Assembly (NCBI GenBank): GCA_035255485.1
Contig: DATEZO010000088.1
Coordinates: forward strand, 1-18,710
Length of the DNA stretch: 18,710 nucleotides
Source of the DNA: DATEZO01 sp035255485
GTDB lineage: Bacteria > Pseudomonadota > Gammaproteobacteria > Burkholderiales > Burkholderiaceae_D
Reading direction: 5' to 3'
The position numbers were made by a program, and so were the translations under genes. Below the pieces are notes generated by a model, which ran no database searches, had not been told where the DNA came from, and saw only the letters and a program-made list of their open reading frames with translations. Positions 1 through 6,010 of this stretch are shown piece by piece (position 1 is the stretch's first letter; every line of letters starts with the position of its first letter).

Positions 1-394
1 AACATATGTGTCTTGGGCAAATGTATTCTGGAATGCAAGAAATCGAAATAAAACAGTACGTAGAGCATTATGCAAGACAAAAGATCGTTTGGCGATTATC
101 ACCACTTGCATCGATACCACCCAGAATTATTTTCATCAGACAAAAGATTTACATATAAAAAAGGGCTGCATTTCTGCAACCCTCTGTGCTATTCAGACCA
201 ACGCATTCTTGGGAAAGCCATTATTTGATAAATGTCATTACCGGGAAATATCAAAACGCCAATATGATGGCCATACATGCTTTTCGGAGTGAGATAAAAC
301 TCAAAAGAACAGGCTGTTAGTACCGGAGCTGGCGGTAGGAAAACATACCAGCACCAATTTCAATCCCACGTACGGCGGTGCTTCCATGTACCGC
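1..394. other. Left-edge region without a supported gene
   Basis: No reading frame here looks like a gene. A GTG-initiated plus-strand frame spans 8-292, but its residue composition is unlike a folded protein, it has no visible ribosome-binding site, and it runs through a rho-independent terminator on the other strand. The one clear element is that terminator at 157-182. The rest appears to be the 3' untranslated region of the minus-strand lipoprotein gene ending at 395, plus flanking sequence. Confidence 0.6.
157..182 (-). terminator. Rho-independent terminator, minus strand
   Basis: Read on the minus strand, GGGTTGCA pairs with TGCAGCCC (8 bp including one G-U pair) around a GAAA tetraloop, and six U follow directly. 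This is a textbook intrinsic terminator. The nearest upstream gene on that strand is the small lipoprotein gene ending about 210 bases earlier, so it probably ends that transcript. Confidence 0.8.
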
Positions 395-655
395 TCAATG
401 GTGGTGATGCCCCCATCCATGACGGCCATGTCCGCCACCGCTCCAATAACCGAAATTGAAACCGAACGTAACCGGAGGTCCAACATAAATTGGCGCTGGT
501 TCCATATACACTGTTTGCGGATAACCCGGCTGCCCATAGACCGGTACGTTTTGATAATATGGAACATCACTGTATGCTTGGGGCGGTCCATACACCGCAC
601 ATCCATTTAATAACATCGTAGCGGCAAACCCCGTACCCAATAGCAATGATTTCAT
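395..655 (-). CDS. Small lipoprotein with a Tyr/Pro-rich middle and His-rich tail
   Basis: This 86-residue protein has a lipoprotein signal peptide: a basic start (MKS), a hydrophobic stretch at about 3-17, and the lipobox LLNGC, so Cys18 or so would be lipidated. The mature part is rich in Tyr, Pro and Val (YGPP, VYGQPGYP, APIYVGPP), then Gly/Trp/His-rich, ending in four histidines. I chose the ATG at 655 because AAGGAAGGG sits just upstream and the signal peptide begins there; the frame stays open 31 codons further without a good start. Small Pro/Tyr/Gly-rich envelope lipoproteins are common in Burkholderiales, but I cannot assign a family or function. The His tail could bind metal, which is speculation. 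It stands alone, with an intrinsic terminator about 210 bases downstream. Confidence 0.75.
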   Translation of the reverse strand: MKSLLLGTGFAATMLLNGCAVYGPPQAYSDVPYYQNVPVYGQPGYPQTVYMEPAPIYVGPPVTFGFNFGYWSGGGHGRHGWGHHHH

Positions 656-909
656 GATGCACCCTTCCTTTTCTTTAATAGTATAGGAAGCGCTGCCCAG
701 TTTAGAGCCATTTTTACGTATCTTTACAATATGTATTTCGAACCTCAATAGCCTTATATTGCCCCAAGCAAATATTGGAATATAAGAAACTTGCTGGCAT
801 ATTTACGGTACTCAAGGATAAGCCGGTCGATGATTCAACGACCGGGGGTCATGCAACGAAATTCAGATGAAAACAAGTAAAAATAAGTGAAGTCTGCAGA
901 TAGGAGAAA

Positions 910-972
910 ATGCATGCTTATTTGACATCAACTTGGTTTTTCAGCATGCTGAAACTGCAGTCGTTTTATTGA
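910..972 (+). CDS. Candidate 20-residue small ORF with strong Shine-Dalgarno
   Basis: An ATG at 910 is preceded by TAGGAGAAA, a near-ideal ribosome-binding site at good spacing, and opens a 20-codon frame ending in TGA at 970-972. The peptide begins MHAYLTSTWFF and is fairly hydrophobic and aromatic. I know no family for it. The Shine-Dalgarno match is the main support. Such matches also arise by chance in AT-rich DNA, and the frame lies inside nested inverted repeats, so a structured RNA is an alternative. Confidence 0.25.
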   Translation: MHAYLTSTWFFSMLKLQSFY

Positions 973-997
973 AAGATATGATTTACGTAGTGACAAT

Positions 998-1029
998 AAA
1001 AAAGGGTTAGCCATGACAGCTAACCCTTT
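998..1029 (-). terminator. Rho-independent terminator of tRNA-Pro
   Basis: On the minus strand AAAGGGTTAGC pairs perfectly with GCTAACCCTTT (11 bp, 7-base loop), and more U residues follow. It starts about nine bases after the tRNA-Pro CCA end, so it clearly ends the tRNA transcript. Confidence 0.9.
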
Positions 1030-1037
1030 GATATACC

Positions 1038-1114
<77 letters not shown>

Positions 1115-1124
1115 AGGAAGACGC

Positions 1125-1153
1125 ATCATACCGGTACAAACGCCGCAGGTCAA
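1125..1153 (-). promoter_or_regulatory. Sigma-70 promoter of tRNA-Pro
   Basis: On the minus strand TTGACC (1148-1153) and TATGAT (1125-1130) are separated by exactly 17 bases. The start point would fall a few bases before the tRNA 5' end at 1114. The near-consensus hexamers suit a highly expressed tRNA gene. Confidence 0.8.
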
Positions 1154-1652
1154 TTTATTGCTTTATTCTTCTTTCTTTAGAGGATATTGAAAGAAAATCA
1201 AGGTCAAAACTTGATAACGCCTGCAATGGCAATTGAAAAACAATGGTCTCTAAAATAGATTAACAACGTAGTTTCCTGAACAGCCAATTCTATTTTCCGA
1301 CAGTTGACTGAAGAAAAACTTTATTCATGATTGAACATCGCCCTATTTTATTATCGGAAATACCACAATAATTCCGTTATGATGCAAGACTTGGTTATGT
1401 CGGATGTGTTAATAGATGCCAGTAAGAAAATCAATATCTAATCTAAAAATGATTAGATGATCTGTTTTTTATAAGAAACTTGTTTTGTATTCTTGTGTAG
1501 TGCGGCATACGCAGAAAAGTTGACAAATAGCAGGAGCAATAGAATTGACGTACTGTACGATTCTGCTGAGATCGTATAATAAGTATTCCGTGTAAAAAGC
1601 GGATCTGCACCCACAGTTTTGAAAAACAACTTCATCTTCCGGATAAAGAAGA
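1154..1652. other. AT-rich intergenic region upstream of the J-domain gene
   Basis: No gene is evident in this 500-base stretch. Visible elements are a perfect 8-bp inverted repeat ATCTAATC/GATTAGAT (1436-1443, 1451-1458) followed six bases later by six T, a CGGAA-N12-TTCCG dyad (1355-1376), and a TATAAT hexamer (1575-1580) about 70 bases before the J-domain start. TTGACG at 1545-1550 is 24 bases from that hexamer, too far for an ordinary promoter, so the promoter of the J-domain gene is not settled. Confidence 0.5.
1436..1470 (+). terminator. Weak terminator-like or operator-like inverted repeat
   Basis: ATCTAATC pairs with GATTAGAT around a 7-base loop, and six T follow after a 6-base gap. 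The stem is AT-rich and the T run is displaced, so it would be a poor terminator. No gene on the plus strand needs one here. It could equally be a binding site for a dimeric regulator of the J-domain gene. Confidence 0.25.
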
Positions 1653-2072
1653 ATGGCGCGCATTCATACGCATTACGATAATCTGAAGGTTGCACGCAAT
1701 GCGCCATCCGAAGTCATACGGGCTGCTTACAAAACGCTTTCACAAAAACACCATCCTGATCACAACCTTGGCAATCCAGACGCCATACGTATCATCCAAC
1801 TCATCAATTCTGCATATGAAGTGCTCTCCGATCCCGTCAAACGCAAAGAGCATGATGATTGGATCATCAGAATGGAAGAAGACCAGTACATGCGGGGTGC
1901 AGCCGTTCCTGCTGCGGATGGGCGCTCGCAGCATCGAACATCAGGCAATCGCAAAAAAACGTCGCATCATCGCAACCCGCATCATGGCTCCGCGGCTGGA
2001 TCATCGAAAGTTATTCAAAAGATACGGTTATCTCTGAGCCATTTTTTCAGACACTTTTATAAGAAAGTGTGA
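1653..2072 (+). CDS. J-domain (DnaJ-like) co-chaperone
   Basis: This 139-residue protein has an N-terminal J domain (about residues 6-70) with the diagnostic HPD at 34-36, preceded by helix II (EVIRAAYKTLSQKH) and followed by helix III (IQLINSAYEVLSD). J domains stimulate the ATPase of a DnaK/Hsp70 partner. There is no Gly/Phe region, zinc finger or DnaJ C-terminal substrate domain, so it is a J-domain-only (class III or C) protein and not DnaJ itself. The tail from about residue 75 is basic and rich in Ser, His and Lys, with no clear membrane segment. The ATG at 1653 has a modest AAAGAAG upstream and starts the family's usual HYDNLKVARNAP-type sequence. It is the only supported plus-strand protein gene here, convergent with the Crp/Fnr gene. 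The client is unknown. Confidence 0.88.
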   Translation: MARIHTHYDNLKVARNAPSEVIRAAYKTLSQKHHPDHNLGNPDAIRIIQLINSAYEVLSDPVKRKEHDDWIIRMEEDQYMRGAAVPAADGRSQHRTSGNRKKTSHHRNPHHGSAAGSSKVIQKIRLSLSHFFRHFYKKV

Positions 2073-2162
2073 TTTGCGAGCACTACTGCATTATTCATTC
2101 GAATAGCAGGGTATAAACACTTGGATGGTCAGCGGATGACTGTTCAACCTTCCAAGGCAGCA

Positions 2163-2858
2163 TCATGTCAGCAATGCTTCAAGTTTCTCGCAATCAAGGA
2201 TCTTGATGCGCCGACCGGACATGGAAATCAGGTTATCGTTGGAAAAATCATGAAAGAGGCGGGACAATGTTTCTGGGGTCAAGCTCAACCTGGAAGCAAT
2301 CAAGGCTTTGCTGGCAACCAGTTCGATCGAATCATTCTCTTGATGTTCGCGTTGCCGCAACAAGTAGGCCGCCAGTCGTTGTCGGGCACTCTGTAGCGAA
2401 TAGCTCTCCACATCGCGCACCAGCGTATAAAATTGGCGCCCTACGCAGATCATCAGTTCATGGGCAAATGAAAAGTTTTCTTTTGCCACGTTCAGCACGG
2501 TCTCACGCCCGCTATGAAGCAGCATCGTATCAGTAGTGGTTTTGACGAATGCAAGATGCTCGCGGCCGAGCAGCATTTCGCCCAAACCAAAGCATTTGTT
2601 CTGATCCAGAATGGCAAGCGTTTTCTCATTGCCATGTTTCATGTCGAATCCCAGCCTGACCTGTCCATATACAATGATGAAAATGCCTTTGGCGGCATCT
2701 CCCTGGTTGACTACACAGGTATTTGCTGCAGCTCGGATCGGACGCGTAGCGGAGACAATTGTTTCGAGTTGTGCATCATCGAGCATGTGAAATAGCGAAG
2801 TATTCGAAAGTATACTTTTCATTTTCTGCATGGTGATATCTTTCGATGGTATCTTCAT
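2163..2858 (-). CDS. Crp/Fnr-family transcriptional regulator (FNR/DNR-like)
   Basis: This 231-residue protein has an N-terminal cyclic-nucleotide-type sensor domain (about 20-130), a dimerisation helix (about 130-155) and a C-terminal winged helix (about 155-230). The recognition helix reads SLTPETLSRLF, with Glu196, Ser199 and Arg200. This matches the E-x-x-S-R pattern FNR uses to read TTGAT half-sites, so an FNR-type site is predicted. The N-terminal cysteine cluster of oxygen-sensing FNR is absent; the cysteines (48, 89, 138, 223) are scattered. A DNR/NnrR-like or other ligand-sensing member is therefore more likely than a true iron-sulphur FNR. I placed the start at ATG 2858, eight bases after AAAGG. 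A TTG at 2888 and an ATG at 2828-area positions are alternatives. A 9/10 FNR box lies about 145 bases upstream. Confidence 0.88.
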   Translation of the reverse strand: MKIPSKDITMQKMKSILSNTSLFHMLDDAQLETIVSATRPIRAAANTCVVNQGDAAKGIFIIVYGQVRLGFDMKHGNEKTLAILDQNKCFGLGEMLLGREHLAFVKTTTDTMLLHSGRETVLNVAKENFSFAHELMICVGRQFYTLVRDVESYSLQSARQRLAAYLLRQREHQENDSIELVASKALIASRLSLTPETLSRLFHDFSNDNLISMSGRRIKILDCEKLEALLT

Positions 2859-2969
2859 CCTGTAAACCTTTATCCAAGCTTCTACCAAGGAATAACCGTT
2901 GAATCAAAAATGCTTGGTGCAACGTCCAATCAAAACAGCAGCAAAAAAACGCCGCTGCAACGAGCTGCT

Positions 2970-3010
2970 AGGATATCGGCATCACCTCAAAATTTAATGA
3001 TCTTAATCAA
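2970..3010 (-). promoter_or_regulatory. FNR-type box and candidate class II promoter
   Basis: On the minus strand TTGAT-TAAG-ATCAT (2997-3010) matches the FNR consensus TTGAT-N4-ATCAA at 9 of 10 positions. Twenty-one bases further, TATCCT (2970-2975) is a 4/6 match to the -10 hexamer, which would centre the box near -41, the usual class II activator position. The first gene downstream is the Crp/Fnr regulator, whose recognition helix fits this site. The resulting leader would be about 105 bases. Confidence 0.5.
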
Positions 3011-3046
3011 TTTTTTCAAAATACGAAATAGAGAATGGTATGGATA

Positions 3047-3076
3047 TAAAAAAAGCCCACCAAAAGTGGGCTTTTT
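3047..3076 (-). terminator. Rho-independent terminator of tRNA-Cys
   Basis: On the minus strand AAAAAGCCCAC pairs with GTGGGCTTTTT (11 bp, 5-base loop) and runs on into U residues. It begins seven bases after the tRNA-Cys CCA. The flanking A and T tracts could let it work in both directions. Confidence 0.88.
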
Positions 3077-3082
3077 CTGTAA

Positions 3083-3156
3083 TGGAGGCGGGGGTCGGGA
3101 TCGAACCGGCGTAAACGGCTTTGCAGGCCGCTGCATAACCACTTTGCTACCCCGCC
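3083..3156 (-). tRNA. tRNA-Cys(GCA)
   Basis: This 74-nt cloverleaf has acceptor arm GGCGGGG/CCCCGCC, discriminator U as expected for cysteine, and encoded CCA. The anticodon loop CTGCAAA gives anticodon GCA. It lies 124 bases after tRNA-Gly on the same strand, with a terminator hairpin between them. The only promoter-like match before it is a lone TACAAT (3167-3172) without a good -35. It may depend on read-through from tRNA-Gly or on an unrecognised promoter. Confidence 0.97.
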
Positions 3157-3246
3157 GTGGGAACGTATTGTAACTGCGAAATCAAAACTGCGCTGCGAGC
3201 AATTTGATTATTGAATAAATATTCCATGCACATCTTGTTTATCAAC

Positions 3247-3275
3247 AAAAAAGGAAGCCTGTTGAGCTTCCCTTT
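3247..3275 (-). terminator. Terminator-like hairpin between tRNA-Gly and tRNA-Cys
   Basis: On the minus strand AAAGGGAAGC pairs with GCTTCCTTTT (one G-U pair) around a 7-base loop, with six U at the end. It starts shortly after the tRNA-Gly CCA, so it should end or attenuate the tRNA-Gly transcript. Confidence 0.75.
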
Positions 3276-3280
3276 AAATC

Positions 3281-3356
3281 TGGAGCGGGAGAAGAGTCTC
3301 GAACTCTCGACCTCAACCTTGGCAAGGTTGCGCTCTACCAACTGAGCTACTCCCGC
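3281..3356 (-). tRNA. tRNA-Gly(GCC)
   Basis: This 76-nt cloverleaf has acceptor arm GCGGGAG/CTCCCGC, encoded CCA and discriminator U. The anticodon stem CAACC/GGTTG surrounds TTGCCAA, giving anticodon GCC, which reads GGC and GGU. It lies directly after pgsA and before tRNA-Cys, the common betaproteobacterial order pgsA-Gly-Cys; the tRNA-Leu that often follows is not present here. Confidence 0.97.
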
Positions 3357-3373
3357 GTTCACAACAGGTGCGT

Positions 3374-3401
3374 ATTATAGAGGATCAACATTCTTTGTCA
3401 A
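3374..3401 (-). promoter_or_regulatory. Sigma-70 promoter of tRNA-Gly
   Basis: On the minus strand a perfect TTGACA (3396-3401) and a perfect TATAAT (3374-3379) are separated by 16 bases, about 18 bases before the tRNA-Gly 5' end. This is the strongest promoter match in the window. It shows that the tRNAs need not depend on transcription from pgsA. Confidence 0.9.
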
Positions 3402-3460
3402 GCTGCGAAAGCAGGATGCACTTTCTGCATGCCGCATTTTCAACGGTAGCCAGCATCGTA

Positions 3461-4033
3461 TCAAGTACGCTCCTTGATCAATGGCCATGCCTTGCGCAGA
3501 TAATAAAACATCGACCAAACAGTGAGGATAGCGGCGATATCCAGCAGCCAGCTGCCCCAGATACGCGTATCAATCATACTGCCGACCATGTCATGATAAA
3601 GCAGCATCGGAATCGCGATCATCTGCGCTGTTGTCTTGATTTTTCCAACAGAGCTTACTGCAACCGATTTTGACGCCCCGATTTGCGCCATCCATTCACG
3701 CAATGCGGAAATGGCGATTTCGCGCCCAATAATGACAAAGGCAATCACTGCGTTGATGCGATTGAACTGCACCAATACAAGCAATGCGCCGGCGACCATC
3801 AGCTTGTCGGCGACTGGATCGAGAAATGCACCGAATGCTGAGGTTTCATTCCAGCGCCGTGCCAGAAAACCATCGAACCAGTCCGTTACTGCGGCAATGA
3901 TGAACACGGCGGTCGATGCAGCACTCTTCTCGAATGGCGACAGCCATGTATCGGGAAGATAGAACACACCCACGACCAGGGGGATCAGCGCAACACGCAG
4001 CCATGTGAGCAGAATCGGAATATTAAAAGGCAT
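3461..4033 (-). CDS. pgsA: CDP-diacylglycerol--glycerol-3-phosphate 3-phosphatidyltransferase
   Basis: PgsA joins CDP-diacylglycerol and glycerol-3-phosphate to make phosphatidylglycerol phosphate, the committed step to phosphatidylglycerol and cardiolipin, in the inner membrane. The 190-residue protein carries the complete CDP-alcohol phosphatidyltransferase motif DG-x2-AR-x8-G-x3-D-x3-D (Asp54, Gly55, Ala58, Arg59, Gly68, Asp72, Asp76) and several hydrophobic membrane segments. I start it at ATG 4033 because MPFNIPILLTWLRV aligns with the known PgsA N terminus. An in-frame ATG at 4090 would add 19 basic residues and has no ribosome-binding site. It follows uvrC by 60 bases and is probably the last gene of the long operon. 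I see no strong terminator between it and the tRNA-Gly promoter. Confidence 0.95.
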   Translation of the reverse strand: MPFNIPILLTWLRVALIPLVVGVFYLPDTWLSPFEKSAASTAVFIIAAVTDWFDGFLARRWNETSAFGAFLDPVADKLMVAGALLVLVQFNRINAVIAFVIIGREIAISALREWMAQIGASKSVAVSSVGKIKTTAQMIAIPMLLYHDMVGSMIDTRIWGSWLLDIAAILTVWSMFYYLRKAWPLIKERT

Positions 4034-4056
4034 AAATGAGGTTCTTTTTTTAACGT

Positions 4057-4075
4057 CGCGCACAGACGCTGCGCG
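4057..4075 (-). other. GC-only hairpin in the uvrC-pgsA gap
   Basis: CGCGCA (4057-4062) and TGCGCG (4070-4075) form a perfect 6-bp stem with a 7-base loop, in a 60-base gap just before the pgsA start. No U tract follows on the minus strand (it runs into ACGTTAAAAAAAG), so it is not a terminator. It could affect mRNA processing or pgsA translation. Confidence 0.4.
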
Positions 4076-4093
4076 GCTCCTTGGTTGCATAAT

Positions 4094-5956
4094 TTAATGC
4101 AATTGTCTGTAAATGTCTTCTGCCAATTGCCGCGAGATGCCTTCCACCGATGACAGCTCATCCACGCTGGCGTCCAGCACCCCGCGCAGACCGCCAAAGC
4201 GCGCCAGCAGCTTCTGCCGCCGCTTTGCACCGACGCCTTCGATCTCTTCCAGCCTCGAGGTCTGGCGCGCCTTGGCACGCTTGGCGCGCATACCGGTAAT
4301 CGCAAATCGATGCGCCTCATCCCGGATTTGTGCAATCAGCATCAAAGCGGCAGACTCCTTACCCAATTCCTGCGGTTCGCGATTGTCGGCAAAAATCAGT
4401 GTTTCCAGCCCGACCTTGCGCCCCTCTCCCTTGGCAACGCCTGTAATCAGGGCGATATCAAGTCCCAATTCTGCAAATACCTGGCGCGCCATCTCGACTT
4501 GCCCCTTACCGCCATCCACCAGCACGACATCCGGCATCACGCCGTCGCCATTCGCCACCTTCTCGTAACGACGCATCAACACCTGGCGCATGGCCGCATA
4601 ATCATCGCCCGGCGTAATGCCGTTGATGTTGTAGCGCCGATACTCGCCATGCTGCATTGCATGGTGATGAAATACCACGCACGATGCCTGCGTCGCTTCC
4701 CCCTGCGTATGACTGATATCGAAGCATTCGATGCGCAGCGTGTCGATATCCGCGACATCAATGCCAAGCGCATCGGCCAGCGCTCGCGTCCGCGATTGCT
4801 GCGAGCCCTGCTCCGACAGCAGGCGCGCCAACGCGATTTCAGCGCCTTTCTGCGACATTTCCAGCCATTGCCGACGCTGCCCCTGGGGTTGGAATACCAG
4901 GTGGATGCGATGCCCGCATTGTTCCATCAGCGCCAGCATTAAGGCAGGCTCATTGAACTCGACGCTCAGGATCAGGGTGCCGGGAACAAACGTATCAATA
5001 TAGTGCTGGGCAAGAAATGCCTTCAATACTTCAGCTTCCGCGGCATCATCCGCAGCGGCTAGCACACTATCGATATGGGAAGGAAAATATGCCCGATCCC
5101 CCAGATGACGCCCACCTCGAACCATGGCCAGATTGATGCAGGCGCGACCGCCCTGCACGACTACCGCGATGATATCGATATCCGCATCGCCGACTGTTTC
5201 CATCGTCTGCTGATGCAGTACGCGCGACAACGCCGCAATCTGATTACGCACGGTCGCCGCCTGCTCGAACTTCAATGTCGCAGCATAGGCATGCATCTTT
5301 GCTTCCAATGCGTGCAGCACCTCAGTCTGGCGTCCACGCAGAAATTTGGCGGCGTTATCGACATCTACCGCATAGTCTTCTTCGGATATCGCATTAACGC
5401 ATGGTGCGCTGCAGCGGTGAATCTGATGCAACAGGCATGGCCGCGTGCGATTGGCGAATACCGAATCCTCGCATGAACGCAACTGGAAAACCTTCTGCAG
5501 GATCTGCATCGACTCCTTCACCGCCCACGCGCTCGGAAATGGTCCGAAGTATTGATTTTTCTTATCCACCGATCCACGGTAATACGCCATGCGTGGATAT
5601 GCCTGCCCGGTAATTTTCAGATAGGGATACGATTTGTCATCGCGGAATAGAATGTTGTAGCGCGGCTGCAGAGTTTTGATGAGATTGTTTTCCAGCAGCA
5701 GCGCTTCGGCTTCGCTACGCGTGACAGTGGTTTCGACACGCGCGATGCGTTCCACCATCATGGCAATACGCGGGCTGGTCAGTGTCTTTTGGAAATAGCT
5801 GGAGACGCGCTTTCTGAGGTCGCGCGCCTTGCCGACGTACAGAACATTGCTATCCGCATCGAAATAGCGGTACACGCCCGGCAAATGCGGGAGTTTCGCA
5901 ACCGTGTCAAGCAGAGATGCACGCGTATCGGGAACAACAGGATCGGTCATCGCCAT
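4094..5956 (-). CDS. uvrC: UvrABC system protein C (excinuclease subunit C)
   Basis: UvrC makes the 3' and 5' incisions beside a bulky DNA lesion after UvrA and UvrB have marked it (nucleotide excision repair, cytoplasm). The 620-residue protein has the family's normal length and order: GIY-YIG nuclease domain (about 22-100; GVYRYF, LYVGKA), UVR domain for UvrB binding (about 207-245), RNase H-like nuclease (Asp413 in CFDISH, Asp481 in LVDGGKGQ, His549 in RDEAHRFA), and C-terminal helix-hairpin-helix motifs (about 570-620). Cys162, Cys174, Cys182 and Cys186 reproduce the 12-8-4 spacing of the UvrC iron-sulphur cluster. The start is ATG 5956 or ATG 5950; neither has a clear Shine-Dalgarno, which suggests coupling to upstream translation. 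It follows nagZ by 54 bases. Confidence 0.97.
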   Translation of the reverse strand: MAMTDPVVPDTRASLLDTVAKLPHLPGVYRYFDADSNVLYVGKARDLRKRVSSYFQKTLTSPRIAMMVERIARVETTVTRSEAEALLLENNLIKTLQPRYNILFRDDKSYPYLKITGQAYPRMAYYRGSVDKKNQYFGPFPSAWAVKESMQILQKVFQLRSCEDSVFANRTRPCLLHQIHRCSAPCVNAISEEDYAVDVDNAAKFLRGRQTEVLHALEAKMHAYAATLKFEQAATVRNQIAALSRVLHQQTMETVGDADIDIIAVVVQGGRACINLAMVRGGRHLGDRAYFPSHIDSVLAAADDAAEAEVLKAFLAQHYIDTFVPGTLILSVEFNEPALMLALMEQCGHRIHLVFQPQGQRRQWLEMSQKGAEIALARLLSEQGSQQSRTRALADALGIDVADIDTLRIECFDISHTQGEATQASCVVFHHHAMQHGEYRRYNINGITPGDDYAAMRQVLMRRYEKVANGDGVMPDVVLVDGGKGQVEMARQVFAELGLDIALITGVAKGEGRKVGLETLIFADNREPQELGKESAALMLIAQIRDEAHRFAITGMRAKRAKARQTSRLEEIEGVGAKRRQKLLARFGGLRGVLDASVDELSSVEGISRQLAEDIYRQLH

Positions 5957-6010
5957 GGCGCCAATGAAAGCGAGATTTGCACGATATCCGGAATCTCGCC
6001 GATCAATTGA

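Larger units (their letters stand above)
656..1037. other. AT-rich structured intergenic region
   Basis: This stretch lies between the lipoprotein gene and tRNA-Pro. It holds the lipoprotein leader, a 7-bp inverted repeat (CCGGTCG at 823-829 with CGACCGG at 839-845), nested pairs of CTGCAG (894-899, 955-960) and GCATGC (912-917, 944-949), a candidate 20-codon ORF at 910-972, and the tRNA-Pro terminator. A TATACT hexamer lies upstream of the lipoprotein ribosome-binding site on the minus strand, but no good -35 matches it. No larger gene is visible. Confidence 0.6.

Noticed and set aside
8..292. 94-residue plus-strand frame at the left edge
   Set aside because: GTG start, no ribosome-binding site, no recognisable pattern, and it crosses an intrinsic terminator of the opposite strand.
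301..606. 101-residue minus-strand frame overlapping the lipoprotein gene
   Set aside because: It is an alternative frame of the lipoprotein gene, which has a ribosome-binding site and a lipobox.
1545..1580. TTGACG and TATAAT as a promoter for the J-domain gene
   Set aside because: The hexamers are 24 bases apart, too far for a normal sigma-70 promoter; the TATAAT alone is not enough.
2086..2109. Bidirectional terminator between the convergent J-domain and Crp/Fnr genes
   Set aside because: Only a bulged CTGC...GCAG hairpin with no T tract on either side.
4310..4942. 210-residue plus-strand frame opposite uvrC
   Set aside because: Antisense shadow; uvrC has all catalytic and iron-sulphur residues in place.
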